From: Rhodothermales bacterium
Lineage (GTDB): Bacteria; Bacteroidota; Rhodothermia; Rhodothermales; Bin80
Direction of reading: 5' to 3'
NCBI GenBank assembly: GCA_022821385.1
Contig: JAJEDR010000049.1
Location: 1-32,888 of the forward strand
Length of the DNA stretch: 32,888 nt
Shown here: positions 15,889 through 24,389 of the stretch, piece by piece
Layout of the letters: the number at the start of each line of letters is the position of its first letter
Numbering within the stretch: position 1 is the first letter of the stretch
Made by a program: the position numbers and the translations under genes
The notes under the pieces: generated by a model
Database searches by the model: none
The model's input: only the letters and a program-made list of their open reading frames with translations
What the model was told of the DNA's origin: nothing

Positions 15889-16776
15889 ATGTCAGAAAAA
15901 AAGACTGCGCTTGGACGCGGACTAGGTGCGTTGCTTGACCATGAAGGGCTCCTCCGTTCCAAAGAGGATGCCCATACATTAGTCAGTGGCACATTCGCAT
16001 TACCTCTGAGTGCGATCAAGCCTAATCCATTCCAGCCCCGACACGATTTTAAACCTGAATCACTTGATTCGCTTGCTCAGTCCATCAGGCAACTGGGGGT
16101 AATCCAGCCAATCACCGTCCGTGCCATAAAAGATGAAGAATTTGAACTTATCAGCGGCGAGCGACGTCTGCGAGCTGCCAAACTCGCAGGGATAGAGAAA
16201 ATTCCGGCCTACATCCGGCCGGCAAAAGGCGAGCAAATGCTCGAAATGGCTCTGGTTGAAAATGTTCAACGGGAAGAGCTCAACCCGATTGATGTTGCCC
16301 TCGGCTATCAGCGACTCATCAACGAATATGAATTGACACAGGAAGATGTCGCCCGCAGGGTTGGCAAACAACGCTCAACCATTGCAAATTTCTTACGCCT
16401 CTTGCATCTTCCACCTAATATCCAACTCGGACTACGGGAAAACGCCCTCACACCCGGCCACGCCCGCGCCTTGCTTGCCCTTCGAAACGAAAAAACTCAG
16501 CAAAAACTTTTTAAGGAGATACAGCGTCAGGACCTCAGTGTACGTGAGGTAGAACGACGTGTAAAGCTCCAGCAAAAACAGACTCGCAAACCAAAAACAA
16601 CACGTATCCTCCGCAACCCTCATGTAGTTGATGTCGAAAACGAGCTACGCAAATACCTAGGGACAAAAGTGCGTGTAAAAGAATCAACTAAGGATCGAGG
16701 CCAAATCGAAATCCACTACTACTCGAAAGAAGATTTTGCGCGAGTGCTCGAATTACTCACCGGCGCAATCCAGTAG
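15889..16776 (+). CDS. parB: Chromosome partitioning protein ParB (Spo0J)
   Basis: ParB is the CTP-dependent clamp that loads at parS and spreads along DNA. The 295-residue protein begins MSEKKTALGRGLGALL, where the N-terminal LGRGLGALL is the ParA-stimulating motif. It is followed by the CTP-binding domain with NPFQPR and GERRLRAAKLAG, then ALVENVQREELNPI, and the helix-turn-helix domain (LTQEDVARRVGKQRSTIANFLRLL). The C-terminus is the dimerisation part. I prefer ATG 15889 over the upstream GTG at 15883. No parS-like 16-mer (TGTTNCACGTGNAACA) was noticed in the window by eye. Confidence 0.95.
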   Translation: MSEKKTALGRGLGALLDHEGLLRSKEDAHTLVSGTFALPLSAIKPNPFQPRHDFKPESLDSLAQSIRQLGVIQPITVRAIKDEEFELISGERRLRAAKLAGIEKIPAYIRPAKGEQMLEMALVENVQREELNPIDVALGYQRLINEYELTQEDVARRVGKQRSTIANFLRLLHLPPNIQLGLRENALTPGHARALLALRNEKTQQKLFKEIQRQDLSVREVERRVKLQQKQTRKPKTTRILRNPHVVDVENELRKYLGTKVRVKESTKDRGQIEIHYYSKEDFARVLELLTGAIQ

Positions 16777-16777
16777 A

Positions 16778-17398
16778 ATGGTTCATCCCATACTGAAAGC
16801 CTCCACACTTGCCGGCCTGTCCCTTCTGCTGGTAATCCCGTCATCTGCACGTGGTCAGCTGGATACCCTGATGACGGATTCATTGTTCGCCCATCCAAAT
16901 CCAAACACAGCCCTGCGGCGTGCAATAGTACCCGGATGGGGACAGCTGTATAACCGCGAGTACTATAAAGTCCCCGTTGTTTACGTTGGTATCGCCGCCC
17001 TTGTCGGGTCTGCCCTTTTGGTTGACAGGCGATACAGGCTTTACCGACATGCCTATCTCTATACCGCACGCACCAATCAGGACGGAATACCCGTATTCCC
17101 TCACTATGCCAGTGACTATGCGAAGCTTATTCGCGACCTAGGACTAAACCCCGAGTCAAGCCTGATGCCAGAAGAGATCGCAGCACGTCGCGCCAGACTG
17201 GAACCTCAGTTCCGTAATAACCGGGATAACCTGCGACGCAACAGAGACCTGTTGTACTTCGGCACCATCGCATGGTACGGACTCACTATCCTGGATGCAT
17301 ACGTAAGTGCACATTTGGCAGAGTTTGACGTAGACGAGTCGCTGACTATTCGAGTAGTGGGAGGGCCAGAGCAACTCGGACTTGCAATTATCTGGTAA
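16778..17398 (+). CDS. DUF5683 membrane protein
   Basis: The 206-residue protein has a signal peptide (LLLVIPSSARGQL), then the DUF5683 core: TALRRAIVPGWGQLYNREYYKVPVVYVGIAALV, where the PGxGQxYN motif and a following helix are diagnostic. A charged middle and a second hydrophobic stretch (LLYFGTIAWYGLTILDAYVSAHL) follow. In many Bacteroidota a DUF5683 gene directly follows parB, as here, so the neighbourhood is conserved, but its biochemical role is not known. The start at 16778 is one base after the parB stop, which argues against longer in-frame starts inside parB. Confidence 0.88.
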   Translation: MVHPILKASTLAGLSLLLVIPSSARGQLDTLMTDSLFAHPNPNTALRRAIVPGWGQLYNREYYKVPVVYVGIAALVGSALLVDRRYRLYRHAYLYTARTNQDGIPVFPHYASDYAKLIRDLGLNPESSLMPEEIAARRARLEPQFRNNRDNLRRNRDLLYFGTIAWYGLTILDAYVSAHLAEFDVDESLTIRVVGGPEQLGLAIIW

Positions 17399-17416
17399 TC
17401 TTGACCATTAGGCGGT

Positions 17417-18529
17417 ATGGCACGCATTATTTACGCACTTAGTGGACAGGGACGTGGTCATACCTCTCGGGGCATGGCCGTAGCCGAAGGGCTGCGTGGA
17501 CGCGGGCATCGTGTGCGATTCTGCGGGGGCGGAGCAGCACAGAAGATCCTGCAGGCCCAGGGAGAAAATGTTATCCCTGTGCGACAACTGCAAACGGTCC
17601 TGCGGAATAATACAATCCAGGCACGGGCGACACTCTTGGCCAATTGGCCGTCAATCCGTAATCTGGATCAAATTGTACGCAAACTCGCAGATCAAATCTG
17701 TGAATGGAAGGCCGATTTGGTCATCACGGATTTTGAGGCATTTTCCTGGCGAGCAGCCAATCTTCTCGATCTCCCCGTAATCTCGCTCAATCACCAACAA
17801 ATTGTCACGGAAACCTGCTATGCGCTCCCGACCCGACACAAATATCACGCCAACCTAGCACGTATCGTGATCAATATTGTTGCGCCACGCACACCCAACA
17901 GACTCCTGTTGTCGTCTTTCTTCTATCCTGAAGTGAAACGTCCGGACATAACGACCATTGTCCCTCCTATCATTCGCTCCGAAATCGTCCAGATTGAACC
18001 AACTGAAGGAGAGCATATTCTGGTCTACTATAACCAGCCGGAGGGAAATCAGGCACTCCTGGAGCACTTACGTGCAGACGGTCGTCGTTACATCGTTTAT
18101 AACTTCCCCAAACCTGAAAACACGTCCAGCTACCCAAACATTACCTTCAAGCCTGCGTGCGTTGAAGAATTCCTGGAAGATCTAGCCGATTGCAGAGGTG
18201 TTTTATGTACAGCCGGATTCACGTTACTCAGTGAATCACTTTATCTGGGGAAGCCGCTAATGGTCGTGCCTAATCGTGGTATCTTTGAACAAACACTGAA
18301 CGCTGTCTTTCTCGAACGAGAAGCATTGGGAAAAGCCGTAATTGGCCGAAATATATCCGCAGACGACCTGACACAATTTCATGCGTACATTGATTCCAAA
18401 GCGAACATGAACCGTTCATGGAACGTACGCGGCAATAGTGAGGCAATTGACCTGATTGAAGAAGAACTGCATTTATCTGCAACTTCCTGGCCCCACCTTC
18501 GTCCTGAATCACAGACGGCCGATACTTGA
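17417..18529 (+). CDS. GT-B glycosyltransferase (MJ1255-like)
   Basis: This 370-residue protein has the two-domain GT-B layout of the MJ1255/UDP-glycosyltransferase-like family. The N-terminus reads ARIIYALSGQGRGHTSRGMAVAEGLRGRGH, with the GxGHxSR loop. It continues with LVITDFEAFSWRAANLLDLPVISLNHQQ. The C-terminal half has LVYYNQPEG and near 260-300 the donor-binding stretch GVLCTAGFTLLSESLYLGKPLMVVP, FEQ, typical of this fold. Donor and acceptor cannot be read from the sequence. It is followed 76 bases later by the serine-palmitoyltransferase-like gene on the same strand, so a glycolipid role is conceivable. Confidence 0.83.
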   Translation: MARIIYALSGQGRGHTSRGMAVAEGLRGRGHRVRFCGGGAAQKILQAQGENVIPVRQLQTVLRNNTIQARATLLANWPSIRNLDQIVRKLADQICEWKADLVITDFEAFSWRAANLLDLPVISLNHQQIVTETCYALPTRHKYHANLARIVINIVAPRTPNRLLLSSFFYPEVKRPDITTIVPPIIRSEIVQIEPTEGEHILVYYNQPEGNQALLEHLRADGRRYIVYNFPKPENTSSYPNITFKPACVEEFLEDLADCRGVLCTAGFTLLSESLYLGKPLMVVPNRGIFEQTLNAVFLEREALGKAVIGRNISADDLTQFHAYIDSKANMNRSWNVRGNSEAIDLIEEELHLSATSWPHLRPESQTADT

Positions 18530-18605
18530 CATTCATATCTAGACGCCATTGCCGTATGCTGAGGTATATTACCTATTCCTCGACTAATCCTTATTTCCGC
18601 TCCGT

Positions 18606-19865
18606 ATGATTGACCGGGACGAAGTACTGCCAGCAGAGCCCGCTATATTTGGGAAAACACGGGCCTTCATGGCACCCGGGGCCTTGATCAATGAGGCAAA
18701 AAGGGCCAACCTGTATCCCTATTTCCGTGCAATTTCGCGCAGTGAGGGGACGAGGGCATTCATTGACGGCCGTGAGCTCATCATGGCTGGATCGAATAAT
18801 TATCTGGGGTTAACCAGTGATCCACGTGTTAAGGAGGCTGCCAATGATGCAATTGCCCGATATGGGACCGGTTGCACGGGCAGTCGATTTTTAAACGGTA
18901 CGCTGGATATACACCTCGAACTGGAAGCTCGGCTGGCCGCCTTTATGCAAAAAGAGGCGTGTGTTCTGTTTTCGACAGGATACATGACGAACATGGGCGT
19001 GATTCAGGGGATCACGTCTAAAAACGATCTGATCTTCTCGGACAAAGAGAACCATGCCTGCATTGTTGCCGGCACTCAGGTGAGTGCAGCCGACACATGG
19101 CGTTACCGGCATTTTAATATGGCCCATTTGCGTCGTCTTCTCGAGAAAGCTGACGCAGAAAGACCGGAATCTGACAAACTCATTGTCACCGACGGCGTGT
19201 TCTCCATGAGTGGGCGAATTGCTCCAATACCCGAGCTGATCAAACTTGCAAACGAGTTTGACGCCGCGCTGATGCTGGACGATGCCCATGCAGTGGGGGT
19301 GATCGGTCCAGGCGGACGAGGCTCTGCTGCCTATTTTGGATTGAACAAAGAAGTACCTCTGACGACTGGAACATTCTCAAAGAGTTTTTCCTCTCTGGGC
19401 GGGTTTGCAACCGGAGATCTTGATGTAATTGAGTATATCCGGCACATGGCGCCTGCGCACATCTTCAGTGCGTCTATGCCACCCAGTACTGTAGCAACTG
19501 TGCTCAAGTGCCTGGAAATTCTTCAGGAAGAGACGTGGCGGCTCGAACGCCTGTGGCAGATTTCGAACTATATGCGGGAGGGCTTCCGTGACGCTGGCTT
19601 TGATGTATGGACCAGTGAAGCCCCAATCATCCCCGTCGTAGTTGGCAACGAGATGATGTCCGCATTCCAGTTCTGGACTGATTTACTGGAAGCAGGTATC
19701 TTTGTGAATCCAATTGTACCGTGGCGCGGTGCTGTGCCTCGCGGTCTGACAATCATGCGTACATCTTACATGGCCACGCACACTGATGAGGATTTGGACT
19801 TCATCCTTGATGCGTTCTGTCGCGTAGGCCGCAAGCACGGAGTGTTGGCCAGCTCTGTGGTATAG
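18606..19865 (+). CDS. Serine palmitoyltransferase-like alpha-oxoamine synthase
   Basis: Alpha-oxoamine synthases join an amino acid to an acyl-CoA with PLP. The 419-residue protein shows SNNYLGLTSDPRV, GTGCTGSRFLNGT, the cofactor-stacking His150 (ENHACI), MLDDAHAVGVIG (225-233) and the PLP lysine in GTFSKSFSSLGGF (Lys259). The lysine region reads FSKSxxxxGGF, as in bacterial serine palmitoyltransferase, rather than GKAxGxxG as in BioF or GKAxGGAxGG in Kbl. I therefore favour SPT, making 3-ketosphinganine from serine and palmitoyl-CoA. No bio or tdh gene is nearby. BioF or Kbl remain possible. The next gene starts four bases later. Confidence 0.8.
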   Translation: MIDRDEVLPAEPAIFGKTRAFMAPGALINEAKRANLYPYFRAISRSEGTRAFIDGRELIMAGSNNYLGLTSDPRVKEAANDAIARYGTGCTGSRFLNGTLDIHLELEARLAAFMQKEACVLFSTGYMTNMGVIQGITSKNDLIFSDKENHACIVAGTQVSAADTWRYRHFNMAHLRRLLEKADAERPESDKLIVTDGVFSMSGRIAPIPELIKLANEFDAALMLDDAHAVGVIGPGGRGSAAYFGLNKEVPLTTGTFSKSFSSLGGFATGDLDVIEYIRHMAPAHIFSASMPPSTVATVLKCLEILQEETWRLERLWQISNYMREGFRDAGFDVWTSEAPIIPVVVGNEMMSAFQFWTDLLEAGIFVNPIVPWRGAVPRGLTIMRTSYMATHTDEDLDFILDAFCRVGRKHGVLASSVV

Positions 19866-19869
19866 CATT

Positions 19870-21015
19870 ATGTCAGGCACTCACTCATGTGTGATTCGCC
19901 CGGTCAAATCGCGGCGGAACCTGCGACGTTTTGTTCAATTCCCGTACGACTTGTACCGGAGCAACCCGTTCTGGGTACCCCCGCTTCGCATGGATCAGTT
20001 TGAGGTCCTGAACCCGCGCAAAAACCCATTCTTTGAGCATGGACGGATGCAGCTGTTCCTCGCATTCGGTGCGGACGGAAAGGTCGTGGGGCGGATCGCT
20101 GGCATCGTCAATGGTATGCATCTGGAAACTCACGACGATGAGGCTGGCTTTTTTGGGTTCTTCGAAACCGAAGAGCGCTTCGAAACCGCCGCCGCACTCC
20201 TGGATGCAGTGGCATCCTGGCTTCGAGAGCAAGGACTACGCACCATGCGCGGACCGGTTAACCCATCCTTGAATGACCCTGCCGGCCTCCTGGTTGACGG
20301 ATTCGACCGGATACCCGCAATCATGATGACCTACAACCCTCTATACTACAAGGACTACCTGGAACGCTGGGGGCTGGTACGCGTCATGACTACATGGGCA
20401 TACTACATTCACCGCAAGCACGTTGAAATTGACCGCATGAGACGCGGTGCTGCTATCGTTCATCGCCGCAATCCGGGTCTCTCATTGCGTACCCTTGATA
20501 TGTCCCGCTTTGACGAAGACGTGGCCACGATAAGGGAGATATACAATGACGCCTGGTCTGATAATTGGGGGTTTGTCCCAATCACAGATAACGAGTTTGA
20601 ACATCTGGCCAAGGCAATGAAGACTATCGTAGATCCAAGGATTTGCTTTTTTGTCGAACTTAATAGCAAGCCGGTGGGATTCACAGTTTGTCTGCCCGAT
20701 ATCAATCCTGCACTTCAGCGACTCTCAAATGGTCGGTTATTGCCATTCGGCTTAGCTAAGCTGCTGATTTTGACAAAATTCGCCGGCGTAGGCAATGTTC
20801 GTATGCCCCTCATGGGCGTACGTAAGGCATATCGCGGTCGTGCCCTTGACGTAATTCCGGTTCTTGAGACGATGGAACGAGGTCCAGGCTATGGTTACCA
20901 AAGCTGCGAGACCAGTTGGGTTCTCGACAATAATCATGTTCTCAAAAACCTGCTAAGCTCCATCAATGCTGTCGTGGATAAAGAATATGCCATCCTTGAA
21001 ACATCTCTTGGTTGA
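19870..21015 (+). CDS. GNAT-superfamily acyltransferase (YghO-like)
   Basis: This 381-residue protein belongs to a family of long, two-part GNAT-like proteins: N-terminal FVQFPYDLYRSNPFWVPPLRMDQ, a middle GRIAGIVNGMH and MRGPVNPSLNDPAGLLVDGF, and a C-terminal acyltransferase half with WGFVPITDNEF and a putative acyl-CoA loop around GVRKAYRGRALD. It resembles the E. coli YghO family as I remember it. Immediately following an SPT-like gene, it is a good candidate N-acyltransferase for the sphingoid amine (bacterial ceramide synthase), but that is inference from context. The distinctive FPYDLYRSNPFWVPPL phrase makes the family call firm; its substrate is not. Confidence 0.8.
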   Translation: MSGTHSCVIRPVKSRRNLRRFVQFPYDLYRSNPFWVPPLRMDQFEVLNPRKNPFFEHGRMQLFLAFGADGKVVGRIAGIVNGMHLETHDDEAGFFGFFETEERFETAAALLDAVASWLREQGLRTMRGPVNPSLNDPAGLLVDGFDRIPAIMMTYNPLYYKDYLERWGLVRVMTTWAYYIHRKHVEIDRMRRGAAIVHRRNPGLSLRTLDMSRFDEDVATIREIYNDAWSDNWGFVPITDNEFEHLAKAMKTIVDPRICFFVELNSKPVGFTVCLPDINPALQRLSNGRLLPFGLAKLLILTKFAGVGNVRMPLMGVRKAYRGRALDVIPVLETMERGPGYGYQSCETSWVLDNNHVLKNLLSSINAVVDKEYAILETSLG

Positions 21016-21115
21016 GATAACGGTCTCACAGTCATAACACCACTATTGAGGATCGTTGAGAACGAGCCCTGTCGGCTGCTCCCCTACACCGGCAAAGCAG
21101 TATAGTGCTTCAAGT

Positions 21116-21664
21116 TTACCGGAACAGTCCTCTCGCCCAGCGCAGTGATGCATTGGCCATCACTGCCATGGCAGCTGCAAGCGCGTCGTACAATATATCC
21201 CGTACATCAAATACACGATCCGGTAGCGCCAGTTGGAGACACTCATCTACCAAACCGAGAATAGTCGTAGCCATAACGACGACCACGAAGCTCGCGAAAA
21301 TATTCTGATCAAATGCAGATCTCTCCAGTAGCGCTGCATAAATAAGCAGGGCAATGATACCATATATAATCAGATGCATGCGTTCCTCCGGCTTAGCAAT
21401 GCTCATGAGTGTGAAGCCGTAGACCACAGCGATCCCCACTCCAGCGACGATCTCTGGCCATCTCGGCAGAATGGTCATGCCTTGCGTCAATACGAAAACA
21501 AAAACCAGAAAACAGCCTGACAGAAACAGCCACGGCCCCCAACCGCTGGCTTCCAGCGGCTGAAGCAAATCCCTCACCACACCAAGCGTCAAGTAGACTA
21601 CTGACACAACCAACACAGCACAAGCCCAAAGCCAGCGCTCGCGTCTGGAAACAAACAGCCTCAT
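21116..21664 (-). CDS. VanZ-family membrane protein
   Basis: The 182-residue protein is mostly hydrophobic with about five membrane helices. Near its C-terminus it has GLVDECLQLALPDRVFDVRDILYDALAA, the VanZ-like signature (DExxQ...R..D..Dil.N) at the edge of the last helix; here the Asn is replaced by Asp (ILYD). VanZ gives low-level teicoplanin resistance, but most family members have unknown roles. I chose the ATG at 21664 over the TTG at 21673. It is convergent with the GNAT gene, from which it is separated by 100 bases with two short hairpins (TGAGA/TCTCA at 21013-21028 and AAGCA/TGCTT at 21095-21110), neither followed by a T-tract. Confidence 0.78.
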   Translation of the reverse strand: MRLFVSRRERWLWACAVLVVSVVYLTLGVVRDLLQPLEASGWGPWLFLSGCFLVFVFVLTQGMTILPRWPEIVAGVGIAVVYGFTLMSIAKPEERMHLIIYGIIALLIYAALLERSAFDQNIFASFVVVVMATTILGLVDECLQLALPDRVFDVRDILYDALAAAMAVMANASLRWARGLFR

Positions 21665-21795
21665 GTTGCTCAAGGTTTTGGAAGGGGATTGTATCTGAAT
21701 TTGGGGGAATACAACAGGTAAAATCTAGGTGCAGGTACACACAACTTTTTTGTCGTCAGCTTGCACGAATCTCTGCTTTAACTCATGCAAGACAA

Positions 21796-22827
21796 TCACT
21801 GGCTTACTGTATCATTGATGACCTGCAGCAGGCTAGTCACCGGGTCACGTGTATCGTGTGCGATTTCCCAAATCATCACGCCAGGAAAACCATTCTCCAT
21901 TACGTATTGCGTCTTGTCAGCAATAGTCTGCCTACCGTTATAGTAAATATTTTCGACCCGGTCCGTACTAGGAGCATTCGGATATCGTGCAACAATGTCA
22001 CGGTATGCAACACCTTTGCCTCCACTGACATCAAAATCCCTACCATAAAACGGCATACCGAGGATTATCTTGTCCGAGGGCCATTGACGGTAATTGACCC
22101 AGTAGGCCAGACCGGTTGCAGAAGCATCTGACCCCCTCCCGATGGCTTGATCAAAAGAAGAATGGGGACCTGGTGCGGACCACGGCCCAGAAAAATCGTA
22201 TCCCATCACATGCACATAATCAACCAGCGAATACACTTCATCATAATGCCTGCCGTACCAGTCTCCGGGGTAAACATCAAGTGATATTCCCCAGCTGTCC
22301 AGCTCGCTTCGGAGCTCCTTCATCAATGACATAAAGGCAGCCTTTTCCGAGGCTATCGGATTATTGGCATCATCTTTATTCCATGCTTCCCAGTCAATAT
22401 CAACCCCATCGAGGCAGTTTTCCGCCAAGAACTGCCTCACGGTACGCACAAAACTTCCTCGAGCACTTTCATTCACCGCAAAAACTGGAAAATTTGACGA
22501 GCCTGAACCTCCGCCTACCGAAACATAGACCTCAACTCCATTTGCGTGGGCTGTCTGGACCAATGAGTCTAATCGGGAAAGATCTCCGACATCAAGCGAT
22601 CCGTCAGTTCTCGGTATCGCAAACGCATAAATCACACGCGTAAGCAAATCCCACCTTATTTGGGATATGGGTAATACATCATGCTTGTAACCAGGATAAA
22701 AGCCAATGACCTGGTGCCCGGTGACCTTGCGGTCAAAATGGCAAGCCTGGTACGATTCTTCCTCAACAGCTGAAGAGCAGCCTATTACCGCCAACGCAAA
22801 AATACCAATAGCAACGGAAGATTTCAT
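21796..22827 (-). CDS. GH18 chitinase-like lipoprotein
   Basis: The 343-residue protein starts with a signal peptide and lipobox VIGC (Cys17). It has the full glycoside hydrolase 18 barrel: QVIGFYPGYKHD, VIYAFAIP, VYVSVGGGSGSSNFP, and the catalytic DGVDIDWE (140-147) with intact DxxDxDxE and the proton-donor Glu147. Later come VHVMGYDFSG, ILGMPFYGRDF and a terminal MIWEIAHDT with the conserved Trp. It should hydrolyse beta-1,4-GlcNAc links in chitin or in related glycans at the cell surface; no carbohydrate-binding domain is present. The start at 22827 places the signal peptide at the N-terminus; an upstream start would add ~25 residues before it. Confidence 0.92.
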   Translation of the reverse strand: MKSSVAIGIFALAVIGCSSAVEEESYQACHFDRKVTGHQVIGFYPGYKHDVLPISQIRWDLLTRVIYAFAIPRTDGSLDVGDLSRLDSLVQTAHANGVEVYVSVGGGSGSSNFPVFAVNESARGSFVRTVRQFLAENCLDGVDIDWEAWNKDDANNPIASEKAAFMSLMKELRSELDSWGISLDVYPGDWYGRHYDEVYSLVDYVHVMGYDFSGPWSAPGPHSSFDQAIGRGSDASATGLAYWVNYRQWPSDKIILGMPFYGRDFDVSGGKGVAYRDIVARYPNAPSTDRVENIYYNGRQTIADKTQYVMENGFPGVMIWEIAHDTRDPVTSLLQVINDTVSQ

Positions 22828-23085
22828 AACCGAGATAGACGACAAGGAGAGTTGTAAGCAGTATTCAACATTCGACCGCACCTTGGAATCGTTACAATAC
22901 AAGAACCAAATGCAACCTTTTTCGGAAACTTACCCCGATCCTTAACCCAGCGATTTGTATACCAAGTCACGGTCGCACAAGTTTGCGCAGTGGCGCTCAC
23001 AGCGCATGTAGCTCAGCTCTGAGTAACCTAGTCAACCCTGCAGAATCCCATTTAGGTGTCCAGCGCCAACTCATTCATACGTGGC

Positions 23086-23691
23086 TTAAATTAGCTGGTC
23101 AAAAAAACGGGGAAGTATGCCCGGTTCCAATATTATTGCGAGGAGCAACCCACCTATTGCGCCCCCTAGGTGAGCCTCGTGCGCAATCCCGAAAGATCTC
23201 CCGCTTTTCATCGCATAAATGCTTCCCGCTACAAACAGGAATGCAAAAATCACCGCCGGGACAGGCAGCGCTGCAAAAATATAGATCCGATCATACGGAG
23301 CAAACAGTACATAACAGAAGAGTACACCACTTATGGCCCCACTCGCCCCAACCGCATTATACCCACTGTTTCCCCGATGCTGGAAATGTGTCAATGCATG
23401 TGCACACAAGAGTGCTCCCACATACAAAATCAGATAATCCATGCTTCCCATGCGCGCCTCCAGTACTGGCCCGAAGAAGAATAAAGTGATCGCATTGAAA
23501 GCCAGATGCGTGAGCGAAACATGCACAAAACCACCGGTGATATAGCGGTATGGCTCCTTTGCCACTCGGGTCGGCCTAAATCCCAGACGGTCGATCAGCG
23601 TCGGGTCGACAAAGAGTGCAAAGCCGCTTACCATGACAATAGCAACGAGAAGCAATACGGTCACGGGCGAACCTGATCCAAGCAGTCCCAT
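23086..23691 (-). CDS. Rhomboid family intramembrane serine protease
   Basis: Rhomboids cut membrane proteins inside the bilayer with a Ser-His dyad. The 201-residue protein has six hydrophobic segments and the needed residues: FVHVSLTHLAFN (Asn66), GASGAISG (catalytic Ser117) and AHLGGAIGG (catalytic His174). It is the minimal six-helix core without cytosolic domains. It follows the purQ stop by only three bases, so it is cotranscribed with purQ and probably yceI. The substrate is unknown. Downstream (22828-23085) lies a stretch with no gene. Confidence 0.93.
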   Translation of the reverse strand: MGLLGSGSPVTVLLLVAIVMVSGFALFVDPTLIDRLGFRPTRVAKEPYRYITGGFVHVSLTHLAFNAITLFFFGPVLEARMGSMDYLILYVGALLCAHALTHFQHRGNSGYNAVGASGAISGVLFCYVLFAPYDRIYIFAALPVPAVIFAFLFVAGSIYAMKSGRSFGIAHEAHLGGAIGGLLLAIILEPGILPRFFDQLI

Positions 23692-23694
23692 GGA

Positions 23695-24378
23695 TTAGAT
23701 TTGCAGCAGACTTTGGAAAAGTAACGCACCGTCCCGACTGCCGAGAGCGTCTTCTGCAGCGCGCTCAGGGTGAGGCATCATGCCGAGCACGTTTCCATTC
23801 CTGTTCACTATGCCCGCGATGTTGTTGGCAGATCCGTTGGGATTGGAATCCGGTGTGACCTCACCGGCCGGTGTCGTATATCGGAATACAACCTGTCCAT
23901 TACGCTCCAACTCTACCAACTCGGATGCCTCCGCGTAGTAGTTGCCCTCGCCATGAGCTATGGGAATCCGTAAAACCTGCCCCAATTCAGCGTTCCGTGT
24001 GTAGGGTACCTCTGCGTTATCTATTCGCAAATGAACCCAAGTGCAGGCAAATCGAACGGATGCATTACGAAGCAATGCACCTGGCAGAAGTCCACATTCA
24101 CACAGAACCTGAAAACCGTTGCAGATACCCAGGACAAGGCCACCACGCTCAGCAAAGCGTACGACGCTGTCCATTATCAACGAAAAACGGGCAACCGCCC
24201 CAGCCCGCAAGTAATCTCCGTAGGAAAAACCGCCCGGCACGATAACTAGGTCTACAGGCGGTAATTCCCGTTCCTTATGCCAGATAAACCTGGTTTCGAG
24301 ACCAAAGACATGCCGGGCAACGTGGTAAGCGTCGTGGTCACAGTTTGAGCCCGGAAAAACAATGACGCCTACACGCAT
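23695..24378 (-). CDS. purQ: Phosphoribosylformylglycinamidine synthase subunit PurQ
   Basis: PurQ is the glutaminase subunit of the FGAM synthase complex PurSQL in purine synthesis. The 227-residue protein starts [16 protein letters not shown], with the typical oxyanion region [14 protein letters not shown], the nucleophile Cys86 in LGICNGFQ, and MMPHPERA with the catalytic His and Glu. Length is standard. The ATG at 24378 is the right start because it removes a non-family N-terminal extension from an upstream in-frame codon. purS and purL are not next to it; downstream is a rhomboid gene. Confidence 0.95.
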   Translation of the reverse strand: MRVGVIVFPGSNCDHDAYHVARHVFGLETRFIWHKERELPPVDLVIVPGGFSYGDYLRAGAVARFSLIMDSVVRFAERGGLVLGICNGFQVLCECGLLPGALLRNASVRFACTWVHLRIDNAEVPYTRNAELGQVLRIPIAHGEGNYYAEASELVELERNGQVVFRYTTPAGEVTPDSNPNGSANNIAGIVNRNGNVLGMMPHPERAAEDALGSRDGALLFQSLLQI

Positions 24379-24389
24379 CGATTTTCGGA

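Noticed and set aside
16736..16777. DUF5683 start inside parB
   Set aside because: The ATG at 16778, one base after the parB stop, starts directly at the signal peptide.
18606..19865. BioF (8-amino-7-oxononanoate synthase) or Kbl for the alpha-oxoamine synthase
   Set aside because: The lysine-region motif and the adjacent GNAT gene favour SPT, and no biotin or threonine catabolism genes are near; not fully excluded.
22828..22902. N-terminal extension of the GH18 protein
   Set aside because: It would put ~25 residues before the signal peptide; the ATG at 22827 gives a clean lipoprotein signal.
23006..23075. tRNA-like start (GCATGTAGCTCAGC) in the gap after the rhomboid gene
   Set aside because: The D-arm-like phrase is present, but there is no T-loop (GGTTCGAATCC) or acceptor pairing at the right distance.
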